Origin: Pirellulaceae bacterium
Lineage (GTDB): Bacteria > Planctomycetota > Planctomycetia > Pirellulales > Pirellulaceae
Reading direction: 5' to 3'
Length of the DNA stretch: 64,000 nt
NCBI GenBank assembly: GCA_028280445.1
Contig: JANQLU010000008.1
Span: 124,001-188,000 of the forward strand
Shown here: positions 44,662 to 54,214 of the stretch, one piece after another
Layout of the letters: the number at the start of each line of letters is the position of its first letter
Numbering within the stretch: the first letter of the stretch is position 1
The notes under the pieces: model-generated
Seen by the model: the letters and a program-made list of their open reading frames with translations, nothing else
Database searches by the model: none
What the model was told of the DNA's origin: nothing
Made by a program: the position numbers and the translations under genes

Positions 44662-46140
44662 CTATTTATCGCTTTTGCCGCGGTTGTTTTTACGGTTGCG
44701 TCCGCTTTTACCGCGTTGACCGCCGTTTTTTCCTCTTCTGGAGCCGCGTCGGACGGTCGTTGGTTTGTCGGGATCATAATTGCGATTAACGACCGGCATC
44801 TGCGCGTCAACGTCTTTCAAGTATTTGTCGAGCAGTTTTTGCAACTGTCGCCGTTTTTCAGGATACCGTTTTGACAGATCGTTTTGTTCGCCAATGTCTT
44901 TTGCCAGATCAAACAGTTTTGCAGTTTTCGTTTCAAAAAAGTAAATCAGTTTGAAATTGCCCAGCCGAATTGCAGAATGCGGTCCGTCGTTACTTTGATA
45001 GTGTGGAAAATGGAAAACGATTTCTTCACGGTTTCGTTTTACGGTTCCAGTTCCATTTTTTAGCAGTGATGAAATATCACCGCCTTCGATTTGTTTTTGG
45101 ACGCGTGCAGGAATTTGGACACAGGCCCATTGGCAATAGGTGGGAAAAAAATCGTACAAGACTACGGGGACGTGGCACCAGGAGTTGGCTTTGATACCGG
45201 GGCCTCGAATGATCAGCGGAACACGAATACCACCTTCCCAAACGGATCCTTTGCCGCCAGCGAGTGTGCGGCGATTGCCTCGCCGTCGTCCTCCACCACC
45301 TCCATTGTCTGACGTGTAGATCAAGTAGGTGTTATCCGACAAGCCGAGTTTTTCGAGCGAGTTCATGATACGTCCCACCCCGGTATCCAGATCTTCGGTC
45401 AACGCGATGCGGGAAACTCGTCGATCGGTGTTCATCGATTGGCGATATTTTTCGACGGTCTTTTTGAGCGCGTTTTCTGGTGCGTGAAGTGCCAACCATG
45501 AAAGCTGAATAAAAAATGGTTTGTTGGCAGATTTGCATTTCGCCATAAATTTTTCGGCGCGCTCAGCCATGCCAAAGATGTCAACGGGATTGGGATCTCG
45601 ATATCTCGAGGCTGCTTCGTTGCCGATATTTCCGTCGTGAACATGAAAGCCGTGGCGACCGGGTCCGCCGCCATTGATATGCCATTTCCCAAAATGGGCC
45701 GTCATGTACCCTGCGGATTGGAGCAATTCACCGAACGTGACATCCGATGTTTTAATCGATCGAATACTTTGCGGTGGAATAAGTTTGGGGTTTGCGCTGG
45801 CGACAAGCGAAGGCCCGGCCTTGGTCCATTTGTTGGCAGCCGCGCTTTTTCCATTTTGCAAACTGATACGCGTTGGGGCACACACCGATGCCGGCGAATA
45901 CGCAGCCGAAAAACGCATTCCCTGTTTTGCGAGTTTGGCCAGATTCGGAGTGTGATAAACGGTCGATGAGTTAGAGCCTATGCTGGGATGCATCGGTACC
46001 GACGTGCCTTCCCAGGATTGGTCATCGGCCATCATAAAAATAATGTTTGGTTTATCTCGCTGGTCCGCAAATGTGCTGGCACTGACGAGTGACGAACAAA
46101 AAAGTACCAGCAGAACTAAAAACACTCGATGTTTCATCAT
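44662..46140 (-). CDS. sulfatase with basic C-terminal tail, exported
   Basis: 492 residues from the ATG at 46140; a GTG two codons upstream is also possible. Signal peptide ends near ASTFAD. Asp pair in IIFMMADDQSWEG and the formylglycine site C87-A-P-T-R91 support an active type I sulfatase; HFGKWHINGG and YTSDNGGGGG are further conserved parts. The last 30 or so residues are very rich in Arg, Lys, Gly and Asn, a tail absent from the other sulfatase here, which might bind polyanions. It lies just upstream of the haem-motif toroid gene. Confidence 0.93.
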   Translation of the reverse strand: MMKHRVFLVLLVLFCSSLVSASTFADQRDKPNIIFMMADDQSWEGTSVPMHPSIGSNSSTVYHTPNLAKLAKQGMRFSAAYSPASVCAPTRISLQNGKSAAANKWTKAGPSLVASANPKLIPPQSIRSIKTSDVTFGELLQSAGYMTAHFGKWHINGGGPGRHGFHVHDGNIGNEAASRYRDPNPVDIFGMAERAEKFMAKCKSANKPFFIQLSWLALHAPENALKKTVEKYRQSMNTDRRVSRIALTEDLDTGVGRIMNSLEKLGLSDNTYLIYTSDNGGGGGRRRGNRRTLAGGKGSVWEGGIRVPLIIRGPGIKANSWCHVPVVLYDFFPTYCQWACVQIPARVQKQIEGGDISSLLKNGTGTVKRNREEIVFHFPHYQSNDGPHSAIRLGNFKLIYFFETKTAKLFDLAKDIGEQNDLSKRYPEKRRQLQKLLDKYLKDVDAQMPVVNRNYDPDKPTTVRRGSRRGKNGGQRGKSGRNRKNNRGKSDK

Positions 46141-46243
46141 TTTCACGCGGCATTAAAAACGGTTGGTCATTGATCGGTGAAAGATCAATTCCGAATTGGA
46201 TTCGTTATTGGCGACGTAAAAATTGCTGAAAAGATGTTTTTTT

Positions 46244-47851
46244 CTAGCCGTTAATTCGCTCGTGCACGACATCACGTACTTCGTCGCGATGAATTCGCGA
46301 TTGTTCGAGCGTGTCGCGGTCGCGAATCGTGACTGTACCATCGTCGAGGGTTTGACCATCGACAGTAATGCAAAACGGTGTGCCTGCTTCGTCCTGTCGT
46401 CGATAGCGTCGACCTACGGCGCCTTTTTCATCATAGAAAACGTTGAAATTTTTCTTGAGATCGAGGTAAATTTCTTTCGAGATTTCAGGCATACCGTCTT
46501 TTTTGACCAACGGGAAAACGGCGGCTTTGATGGGCGCGATGCGTGGATGTAATTTCATGACCGTGCGCGATTGCATTTTGCCTTTCTCATCAGGCTGTTC
46601 ATCTTCGGTATAGGCTTCGCACAGAAACGCTAGCGCGCCTCGATCCGCACCGGCCGACGGTTCAATCACGTGCGGTGTATATTTTTCGTTGGTCAGATCG
46701 TCACGGTAGGTGAGATCTTTGCCACTGCCCTTCCATTTGGGTTTACCATCCTCGTCGAGTTGAACGTCGAGCGGATCAGAGTTTTCATCCAATTTACCGA
46801 CCATGTGAGAACGCAGATCAAAATCACCACGATGAGCGATGCCTTCGAGTTCACCGTATTCACCGGGCGGTAAAAACGGGAACGCGTATTCAATGTCGGC
46901 CGTACCGATCGAATAATGGGCGAGTTCTTCGGGCGTGTGTTCTCTCAATATCAGGTGGTCATCGGAAATACCGAGGTCTTTGTACCATTGCAATCGTCGG
47001 TCTCGCCAAAATTTGTACCACTCTTGAGATTGGTCGGGATGGCAGAAGAATTCGATTTCCATTTGCTCAAATTCTCGCGAACGAAATGTAAAATTTCTTG
47101 GTGTGATTTCGTTGCGGAAACTTTTACCAATTTGGGCAATGCCCAACGGCAGGCGAAATCGTGTGCTATCGAGTACGTTTTTAAAGTTTACAAAGATACC
47201 TTGTGCGGTTTCAGGACGCAGAAAGGCGCGATCGTCTTCACCACCGAGTGCACCGATGGTCGTTGGAAACATCAAATTGAATTCACGGGGCTCGGTGAGT
47301 GTGCCCAGTGTTTTCGCTTCCGGGCCGAGAACGAGTTCATTATTGTCGATCGATGTCAGGCAAACCGCGTCGCCGTCCCATTTCAGATCGTCTTTGTTTT
47401 TGTTCCTCAAATTAAAGAATTTGAGCGCCTGTTTTTCCATCGCTGCCAGTTCAGTGTCGCCGGCTTGCGCCGTAGCGAAGATCTTTTGGCCTTTAGCTTC
47501 GACCCAACGACCATTGATTTGATCGTGACGGTAGCGTTTGTTGGTTTCACGACAGTCGACCATGTAGTCATGAAACAGATCGAAGTGACCCGAACATTTC
47601 CAGATTTGCGGGTGCAGGATGATGGTCGTATCGAGGCCCGTCATTGAAAACGGTTCAGGTGCGCCGGGCAGCGTGCTCATGTCGTCATGGCACAGGACCA
47701 TATCGCGCCACCAGGTTTCTTTGAGGTTGCGTTTCAGTTCGACACCGAGCGGGCCGTAATCCCAAAAACCATTAATACCACCATAAATTTCGCTGGACTG
47801 AAACAAGAAACCGCGGCGTTTACAGAGCGAAACAATATTTTCCATATCCAT
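46244..47851 (-). CDS. glyQS: glycyl-tRNA synthetase (homodimeric type)
   Basis: 535 residues from the ATG at 47851 (MDMENIVSLCKRRGFLFQSS). Class II aaRS motif 2 reads FRNEITPRNFTFRSREFEQM; the opening YGGINGFWDYGPLG and PETAQGIFVNFKNVL are diagnostic of the eukaryotic/Gram-positive-like homodimeric GlyRS, not the alpha2beta2 enzyme. Later conserved parts are RGDFDLRSHM and PHVIEPSAGADRGALAFL. It charges tRNA-Gly. It follows the ComB-like gene on the same strand with a 67-nt gap. Confidence 0.95.
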   Translation of the reverse strand: MDMENIVSLCKRRGFLFQSSEIYGGINGFWDYGPLGVELKRNLKETWWRDMVLCHDDMSTLPGAPEPFSMTGLDTTIILHPQIWKCSGHFDLFHDYMVDCRETNKRYRHDQINGRWVEAKGQKIFATAQAGDTELAAMEKQALKFFNLRNKNKDDLKWDGDAVCLTSIDNNELVLGPEAKTLGTLTEPREFNLMFPTTIGALGGEDDRAFLRPETAQGIFVNFKNVLDSTRFRLPLGIAQIGKSFRNEITPRNFTFRSREFEQMEIEFFCHPDQSQEWYKFWRDRRLQWYKDLGISDDHLILREHTPEELAHYSIGTADIEYAFPFLPPGEYGELEGIAHRGDFDLRSHMVGKLDENSDPLDVQLDEDGKPKWKGSGKDLTYRDDLTNEKYTPHVIEPSAGADRGALAFLCEAYTEDEQPDEKGKMQSRTVMKLHPRIAPIKAAVFPLVKKDGMPEISKEIYLDLKKNFNVFYDEKGAVGRRYRRQDEAGTPFCITVDGQTLDDGTVTIRDRDTLEQSRIHRDEVRDVVHERING

Positions 47852-47918
47852 GGTGTTGAGTTCTTTTGGGGTAAAATTCTGGCTTGGGTGATGGTGAGTT
47901 CTCGAGATATTCAACGTT

Positions 47919-48659
47919 TCAGCAGGACAGCTGGATGACGTTTTTGTTCGGAATAAATTCGGCGACAACATCGTAAATGTCGATTTGCGCGCAATACTTA
48001 ATATCGCGTTCGAGCCCTCGTTTCACAAGGTTGGATCCGCCGGTTCCTCGGCAGAGACTGTGGAACAAATCATCGGCCGCCGATGCAGTAGCCTGAAATT
48101 CTTGCCACGTGGTCATGACGTCATTGGCGATCTCATTCAATTGCCAATCGTCGTTTTTGAGGCGACAAGCCAATGCCCCGGCGTACAACTGATCTTCCCA
48201 ACTCGGCTCCCCTTTGGTTCCCGAACAAAGGATTTGAATGTTGTCTGAATGCGAGACCTTTTTTTCAATCGCCGAGATATTCAGAAAAGTGCCCAAGTAA
48301 ATGTTTTTGGCCGATCTCGCATGGTTGAGCGCGCGGGTGCCATTGGTTGTTGTAAATATGAATGTCTGGCCCGAGACGTTTTGCGTGTATTCTTCGGGTG
48401 AATTGCCGAAGTCAAATCCTGGGATCATGGCCCAATTTCGTTCTCCGCAAAGCTTCGCCGACCCGTCCAACGATTCGCGGTGATTTCGGGCGTCTTCGAT
48501 TTCGGCAAATGGCACTACGGCTTTTGCTCCGTTTGCCAATGCGGTGGTCATGCTGGACGTCGCTCGCAGGATATCGACGACAATGGTCGTGCTGCCAGCA
48601 AAATTTTCGGCGGCGATTTCAACAGGCAAGCGATGGATATGGAGTCGTTTGGGAGTCAT
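47919..48659 (-). CDS. ComB-like 2-phosphosulfolactate phosphatase
   Basis: 246 residues from the ATG near 48659 (MTPKRLHIHRLP). ComB features: TTIVVDILRATSSMTTALAN, PGFDFGNSPEEY, FIFTTTNGTRAL and ILCSGTKGEPSWEDQLYAGA. The archaeal enzyme dephosphorylates 2-phosphosulfolactate in coenzyme M synthesis; most bacteria with ComB homologues lack the rest of that pathway. No ComA, ComC or ComDE gene is visible here, so the substrate in this organism is uncertain. Divergent from menG; followed by glyQS. Confidence 0.88.
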   Translation of the reverse strand: MTPKRLHIHRLPVEIAAENFAGSTTIVVDILRATSSMTTALANGAKAVVPFAEIEDARNHRESLDGSAKLCGERNWAMIPGFDFGNSPEEYTQNVSGQTFIFTTTNGTRALNHARSAKNIYLGTFLNISAIEKKVSHSDNIQILCSGTKGEPSWEDQLYAGALACRLKNDDWQLNEIANDVMTTWQEFQATASAADDLFHSLCRGTGGSNLVKRGLERDIKYCAQIDIYDVVAEFIPNKNVIQLSC

Positions 48660-48817
48660 TTGGCAAATGTTCGATTTCTGGGACAATGAAAGCCTGTTTT
48701 CCAGGTACTCGAGCCTAAACAATGGCCGTTCGTTAATGTATCTTGGTAGATTCGGTTAATTTAATAAACCGGCCTCTTTCCCCGTTGTACTTCGACACGC
48801 TTCACATCGGACCAACA

Positions 48818-49576
48818 TTGAATTCTTCGACGATTGATAAACAGTCTCAGATTCCCGACGACTCCAATGGCGTCGACAAATCTGGCGAGCGCGTGCAAAA
48901 AATGTTTGGCGAAATCGCGCCGAAATACGACCGAATGAATCATCTGTTGTCGATGAATACCGATCGTTATTGGCGTTGGAAAACCGTTCGGTTTCTCAAA
49001 CCCGATGACTCGGGGCCGATTCTCGATGTGTGTACTGGAACGGGCGATCTGGCGATTTCGTTTTGCAAGAAAACTCGAGGTGCCGTCGAAATTGTTGCTG
49101 CCGATTTTTGTGAAGAAATGTTAGAGATCGGCCGTGCAAAAAAACAAAAATTGAAATGGGGCCACAAAATCGATTTTGTTCAAGCGGACACGCAAGCGTT
49201 GCCGTTTGAGTCAGATCAGTTCCAAATCGTTACCGTGGCGTTTGGATTGCGCAACGTTGCGGATACCGATCAAGGGTTGCGGGAAATGACGCGTGTTTGT
49301 CGGCCCGGTGGCCAGGTGGCTGTACTGGAGTTTAGCACGCCGCGGCGGCAGCCGATCAAATTCGGCTATCAATGGTATTTTAAAAACGTGCTCCCCAGAA
49401 TCGGGCAGTTGTTAGCGAGAAACAATTCGGCGGCTTACGAGTATTTGCCCAACAGCGTTGGTGAATTTCCAGCCTATGAGGCGTTGGTCGAGCGAATGGA
49501 AGCGGTCGGTTTGAAGCAAGTCAAATTTATTCCAATGACGTTTGGAGTCGCAACTTTGTATGTAGGTGTCAAATGA
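48818..49576 (+). CDS. menG: demethylmenaquinone methyltransferase (MenG/UbiE)
   Basis: About 252 residues from a TTG at 48818; a longer frame from a TTG at 48743 adds 25 residues not expected for the family, and neither has a good ribosome binding site, so the start is uncertain. UbiE signatures: MFGEIAPKYDRMNHLLSM, ILDVCTGTGDLAI, VTVAFGLRNVAD and CRPGGQVAVLEFSTP. It methylates demethylmenaquinone with SAM in the last step of menaquinone synthesis, at the membrane. First gene of a four-gene menaquinone cluster; its stop overlaps the UbiX start (ATGA). Confidence 0.93.
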   Translation: MNSSTIDKQSQIPDDSNGVDKSGERVQKMFGEIAPKYDRMNHLLSMNTDRYWRWKTVRFLKPDDSGPILDVCTGTGDLAISFCKKTRGAVEIVAADFCEEMLEIGRAKKQKLKWGHKIDFVQADTQALPFESDQFQIVTVAFGLRNVADTDQGLREMTRVCRPGGQVAVLEFSTPRRQPIKFGYQWYFKNVLPRIGQLLARNNSAAYEYLPNSVGEFPAYEALVERMEAVGLKQVKFIPMTFGVATLYVGVK

Positions 49577-50181
49577 GCACCATGTCATCAGATTTGCCGC
49601 TGGTCGTTACGGTGACTGGAGCAAGCGGCGCACGATACGCCCAGCGATTGTTGGAAGTCCTGGCAGAATCCAATATCCATGTATTAATGACGATGAGTCC
49701 TGCGGCAACTCAAGTGATCCAGCAAGAGTTGGAAATTCAATTGGATCCGAATTCTGTCGAACTCCAGAAATTTTTGCCCGAATCTGATTTGAGCACGATC
49801 CAATATTGGGACTATCGCGATTATTTTTCGCCGATTGCCAGTGGTTCGCATCGGACCCGCGGAATGATCATTTGTCCCTGTTCCGGTGGAACGATGAGTG
49901 CTGTGGTGACCGGTGCAAGTCGTAATCTGATTCATCGAGCGGCGGATGTTCATTTGAAAGAACGCCGAAAATTGGTTCTCGTGCCGCGAGAAACACCATT
50001 GTCACTGGTCCATCTGGAAAATATGCACAAAGCGGCTGCTGCCGGTGCAGTGGTGTTACCGGCAAGTCCGGGTTTTTACCACGGCGCGAAGACGATTGAC
50101 GATCTCGTCGATTTTGTGGTGGCGCGAATTCTGGATCAATTCGAAATCGATCATCAACTGACAAAACGGTGGGGTGATTGA
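49573..50181 (+). CDS. ubiX: UbiX-family flavin prenyltransferase
   Basis: 202 residues. UbiX/Pad1 features: LVVTVTGASGARYAQRLLEV, then IICPCSGGTMSAVVTGASRN, LIHRAADVHLKERRKLVLVP and RETPLSLVHLENM. It makes prenylated FMN, the cofactor of UbiD-type decarboxylases. In the futalosine menaquinone route a UbiX-like protein (MqnM) serves the decarboxylase MqnL, which is not seen in this window. Start overlaps menG by 4 nt; stop shares its last base with the ATG of the UbiA gene. Confidence 0.93.
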   Translation: MSTMSSDLPLVVTVTGASGARYAQRLLEVLAESNIHVLMTMSPAATQVIQQELEIQLDPNSVELQKFLPESDLSTIQYWDYRDYFSPIASGSHRTRGMIICPCSGGTMSAVVTGASRNLIHRAADVHLKERRKLVLVPRETPLSLVHLENMHKAAAAGAVVLPASPGFYHGAKTIDDLVDFVVARILDQFEIDHQLTKRWGD

Positions 50182-51104
50182 TGTTGGGGCAAGTCAAAAA
50201 AATATTGGAGATGATTCGGTTCAGCCACACGTTGTTTGCGCTGCCATTTGCGTTGCTGGGAGCCGTGATGGCTTGGTCGGCCGGATCGGAAATTCAACCA
50301 ACGACACCCGTTTGGATGCAATTGGTTGGTATTTTGATTTGCATGGTCGGGGCACGCAGTGCTGCGATGGCGTTTAATCGCCTGGTTGATCGAAAAATTG
50401 ATGCGGGAAATCCGCGCACGGCGGGCCGACATTTACCCAGTGGACAATTGTCGGTTGCGTCGGTTTTGGTTTTTACGATAGCGACGTCAGCGTTGTTTGT
50501 TGGCGGAACGTTGTTATTTTTGCCCAACTGGTTGCCACTAGCGCTGTCGCCTGTTGTGTTGGCAATCCTGTTTGCATACAGCTACACCAAACGATTTACT
50601 TCGATGGCTCATTTTTGGCTCGGTGTGAGTCTGATGTTGGCGCCAATTTGTGCCTGGTTGGCGATTCGTGGCGAGTTTGTGATTGATCGGCCGATCGATT
50701 GCCTGCCGGCTTGTGTTTTAGGCTTGGCCGTCATGTTTTGGGTTGCTGGATTCGACATCATTTACGCTTGCCAGGATTTCGAATTTGACCGAGATTCCAG
50801 GCTCAAAAGCATTCCTGTTCGATTTGGGATTGCCGGTTCGCTACGCATTGCAGCGATTTGCCATTTTGCGATGATTGTAGCTTTGTGTTGTTTACCGCTG
50901 GCGATGAGCCAAGTGACCGAGACGCCGCAGTTCGGCTGGATGTACTGGATTGCGATTGGACTGGTGGCTGGGCTGTTGGCCTATGAACATTGGTTGGTCC
51001 GGCCGGATGATTTGACCCGGGTCAATATCGCGTTTTTTAACATTAATTCCATCATCAGTGTCGGTTTGTTTCTGGTTGGTACTGTTGATTTGTTGTTCGT
51101 TTGA
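50181..51104 (+). CDS. UbiA-family prenyltransferase (MqnP-like)
   Basis: 307 residues from the ATG at 50181, behind GGGGTGATTG. Eight or nine membrane helices. The two Asp-rich motifs for prenyl-diphosphate/Mg2+ are NRLVDRKIDAGNPRT and DFEFDRDSRLKSIP. UbiA proteins prenylate an aromatic acid. Next to MqnE and MenG this one probably acts as MqnP, attaching the isoprenoid chain to 1,4-dihydroxy-6-naphthoate in the futalosine pathway; assignment over 4-hydroxybenzoate is by context. Confidence 0.9.
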   Translation: MLGQVKKILEMIRFSHTLFALPFALLGAVMAWSAGSEIQPTTPVWMQLVGILICMVGARSAAMAFNRLVDRKIDAGNPRTAGRHLPSGQLSVASVLVFTIATSALFVGGTLLFLPNWLPLALSPVVLAILFAYSYTKRFTSMAHFWLGVSLMLAPICAWLAIRGEFVIDRPIDCLPACVLGLAVMFWVAGFDIIYACQDFEFDRDSRLKSIPVRFGIAGSLRIAAICHFAMIVALCCLPLAMSQVTETPQFGWMYWIAIGLVAGLLAYEHWLVRPDDLTRVNIAFFNINSIISVGLFLVGTVDLLFV

Positions 51105-51113
51105 AAGTGAAAG

Positions 51114-52271
51114 ATGATTTTTACGGTTGATCCAAAATTAAAAGCCATTCGTGAAAAAATCGAAGCAGGTCAGCGACTGACCTTGGAAGATGGCATTTTG
51201 ATGTATGACCCTGAGGTGCCCGTGAACGATCTCGGGCAGTTGGCCAATATTGTTCGAGAGCGAATTAATGGCAACTACGCTTACTACAATATTAATACGC
51301 ATTTAAACGCCACCAACATTTGCGTTTACCGCTGTACATTTTGCGCCTTTCGCTCCGATTTGCGTAGCGACAAAGGCTATGCGATGAGCGACGAACAGAT
51401 CATTGCTCGAGGTCAGGAAGCGTCCGACAACGGTTGCACGGAAATGCATATCGTCGGTGGGCTGCATCATCAGCGAAAATTTGAGTGGTATGTCAACATT
51501 TTGAAATTGCTCAAAGATCATTTTCCAAAAATTCATCTCAAAGGCTGGACGGCTGTCGAGCTCAATTGGTTTGAGTTTTTAACAAAAAAATCGACACGCG
51601 AAGTGCTTGAGGCGTTGCAAGAAGCGGGCTTGGGAAGTTTACCGGGTGGCGGCGCAGAGATTTTTCACCCCGAAGTCCGCGATCAGATTTGCGAACATAA
51701 AGCGGATTCACGCAACTGGATCGAAATCCATCGTGTCGCGCACCAAATGGGCATCAAATCGAATTGTACGATGTTGTATGGCCACATCGAAAAACCGTTT
51801 CATCGAATTGATCATTTGATTCGATTGCGCGGATTGCAGGATGAGACCGGCGGGTTTCAAACGTTTATTCCGTTGGCATTTCATCCAGAGAATACCGGCT
51901 TGTCGCATATCAAAAAACCAACGGCTATGATGGATCTGAGAACAATGGCGATCAGTCGTTTGATGTTGGACAATGTGCCGCATATCAAGGCTTATTGGAT
52001 CATGTTGGGAATCGGTACCGCGCAAACCGCTTTGTCGTATGGAGCGGACGATTTAGACGGTACGGTTCGGCATGAACTTATCTATCACGATGCGGGTGCG
52101 ACCACTCCTCAACTCCTTTCGGTTCAACGTTTGGAAGAGTTGATTCGTGAAACAGGTCGCGAGCCGATCGAACGCGATACGATCTATCGCCGCGTTAATC
52201 GCGATGCCAACGATTTTTCAAGCTGGGAAATTGGAGAAGAGATCACAGCGGATTGCGCTGCCGTTTCTTGA
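51114..52271 (+). CDS. mqnE: aminofutalosine synthase MqnE (radical SAM)
   Basis: 385 residues. Radical-SAM cysteines are C70, C74 and C77 (NICVYRCTFCAFR). MqnE-type features: NINTHLNATNICVY, VGGLHHQRKFEWYVN, LGSLPGGGAEIFHPEVR and IPLAFHPENTGL. It joins 3-(1-carboxyvinyloxy)benzoate with SAM to make aminofutalosine, the entry branch of the futalosine menaquinone route. It starts 9 nt after the UbiA stop, so the four genes menG-ubiX-ubiA-mqnE form one operon. The 250 nt after it hold nothing recognisable. Confidence 0.95.
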   Translation: MIFTVDPKLKAIREKIEAGQRLTLEDGILMYDPEVPVNDLGQLANIVRERINGNYAYYNINTHLNATNICVYRCTFCAFRSDLRSDKGYAMSDEQIIARGQEASDNGCTEMHIVGGLHHQRKFEWYVNILKLLKDHFPKIHLKGWTAVELNWFEFLTKKSTREVLEALQEAGLGSLPGGGAEIFHPEVRDQICEHKADSRNWIEIHRVAHQMGIKSNCTMLYGHIEKPFHRIDHLIRLRGLQDETGGFQTFIPLAFHPENTGLSHIKKPTAMMDLRTMAISRLMLDNVPHIKAYWIMLGIGTAQTALSYGADDLDGTVRHELIYHDAGATTPQLLSVQRLEELIRETGREPIERDTIYRRVNRDANDFSSWEIGEEITADCAAVS

Positions 52272-52522
52272 TCGCTTCAGGAATTTCCAAAATATTTTGT
52301 CATGTTCGGCGAATGAATAGTGTTGTTGAAGTGCTGCGACGCAATCGCTGGCGCTTCGTGCTTGTAAGATTCGAGGTAATCCAAGAATTTTCCTGTCACG
52401 CTTTGGATTCGATTTTCCACGCCAACACGTAATCACACTACGTGTCTCTCGTTGACGTGAAAAGCAGCAATATCTGGTATATACTGTCGTGTTCCCGTGC
52501 ATGACATTCGTTGGGGGAATGA

Positions 52523-54214
52523 ATGAAACCATTGAAGGATTGTCCGAACTGTGGCGCGTCGATCACTCCATCGTTGACACAACCACATATCGAATGTGAA
52601 TTCTGTCATAGCCAGTTTGCAAATCCTCAGTATGATCCCGCTCGGTCGCGGCCCCCGACCGCAGATGCACAAAAAGGGTTCCCACCACCACGCGCCGAAA
52701 TCATCGAGCCCGAGCCGTTTGTCAAACCTGCCAAGGATATTGGCGGATCGTTGATCAAATCGTTTGTGGCGGCAGTCAGTTGGTATATCCTGGCACCGAT
52801 TTTGTTTGTCGGATTTTTCTTGGTATTTGGTTGTTGTTTTCTGTGGTTTGCGGCAAAGTCACACGACCGAGTCAGGCGACCAGATGAACATGCAATACGC
52901 AGACAAAAATCGGAAAAAACACGTGAATCGGTGGAGCAGATTGCCAAGCAAATGCGAGCCGAGATGGAGCGCCAAGGAGAAATTTTCAATGACGATCAAG
53001 GGGCAAAATATCTCGCCGACAAACCAAACGATGGTTGGGATCATCCGCTTCGCTACGAACAAGTAACCAATCGTCGGTTTTTGGTTCGGAGCAGCGGAGA
53101 GGATGGCGTCTACGCGACATATGATGATCGGATTTACACTCAATCAGTAGCGTCGTCCTGCATCACGAAAACCCCGCCTGCCATTGGCTCATTTGACGAA
53201 GCGAAAAAAGTTTTACAGGATTCGATCGGCTTTTATCGAAAATCGGTTGCGATCGACTGGATCGTGGCTAATCAACCAAAAATGTCAGCCAAAGAAACCG
53301 ATCGCGTGATTTCACTGGCTATTGAATCAGCAACCTTCGCCAGTCAAGAAGGTGAAAAGCAGGTCGAACGTTTGGTGGTCGCGTTGATTTCGGAAAATGA
53401 GCCCAATCGAATGGTTGAAAAAACGCTCGCTTGCGGACGTGGTGGATATGTGAACGCCGCAAAATCGTTGATCGATTTGATGGGAAAACGTGATCAAAAA
53501 AAGGCGGTCGAAGGTTTCTACAATTCGCCGGTCGAGAAAATTTCTAATGCAGCCGATTACCATTTGCAAAAATGGAAGTATTCGGACGAACAAATGATTC
53601 AATTGTGTTTGACAGATTTGAACAACAGCCTGACACGAAACCAGGCGATCGATCGATTGATGAATTTCGAAGTTGCTGAGCAGCGCAAATCAGCAATTGG
53701 TAAGGCCGTGTTGAAAAGCCTGCGTGACGTCAAACCCGTCTCGCGTTTTGGCAGGTCGAGCGTCAACCGACTCGAAACGAAAGAAGTCAAACGGTTTTTA
53801 GCAAAATTTGTTGATCGAGAACTGGTACCAGATCTCTGTCGAACGTTGTCCGAATCGAGTTATTTCACTGAAGAGCTGGCGCAAGCGTTGGCGGATTTGC
53901 GCGACCCCAAAGGAATGCAGAAATTGGCCGACATGGCCATGGAGCCGGGCGCTAAATCCAGTCGATGTCGAAAAGTTTTGGTGAATATGGGCGTCGATGC
54001 TGAACCGTATATCTGGAAGATTTTAGAGAACGGTTCCGATTACGACAAACAAAAAGCATGTGAAATGCTCGGCTCCGTCGGAACCAAACGCAGCATCGAA
54101 TACTTGACCCCGTTGCTCAATAGCGACAACGCTAGACTTCGATCGGCAGCGACTCAGGCGATTCGAAACATCGAAAGTGCAAAACGCGCGCCGTCGGGAG
54201 CAGGGAAGAGGTAA
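52523..54214 (+). CDS. zinc-ribbon / single-TM / HEAT-repeat protein
   Basis: 563 residues from an ATG after GGGGG. An N-terminal zinc ribbon (C7-x2-C10 and C25-x2-C28, in CPNCGASITPS and IECEFCHS), a Pro-rich linker, one membrane helix (about 82-110), then a soluble region whose last part is made of HEAT-like helical repeats (LAQALADLRDPKGMQKLADM, EMLGSVGTKRSIEYLTPLL, RLRSAATQAIRNI). The ribbon would be cytosolic and the repeats on the other side or vice versa. Looks like an adaptor; no catalytic site. Confidence 0.8.
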   Translation: MKPLKDCPNCGASITPSLTQPHIECEFCHSQFANPQYDPARSRPPTADAQKGFPPPRAEIIEPEPFVKPAKDIGGSLIKSFVAAVSWYILAPILFVGFFLVFGCCFLWFAAKSHDRVRRPDEHAIRRQKSEKTRESVEQIAKQMRAEMERQGEIFNDDQGAKYLADKPNDGWDHPLRYEQVTNRRFLVRSSGEDGVYATYDDRIYTQSVASSCITKTPPAIGSFDEAKKVLQDSIGFYRKSVAIDWIVANQPKMSAKETDRVISLAIESATFASQEGEKQVERLVVALISENEPNRMVEKTLACGRGGYVNAAKSLIDLMGKRDQKKAVEGFYNSPVEKISNAADYHLQKWKYSDEQMIQLCLTDLNNSLTRNQAIDRLMNFEVAEQRKSAIGKAVLKSLRDVKPVSRFGRSSVNRLETKEVKRFLAKFVDRELVPDLCRTLSESSYFTEELAQALADLRDPKGMQKLADMAMEPGAKSSRCRKVLVNMGVDAEPYIWKILENGSDYDKQKACEMLGSVGTKRSIEYLTPLLNSDNARLRSAATQAIRNIESAKRAPSGAGKR

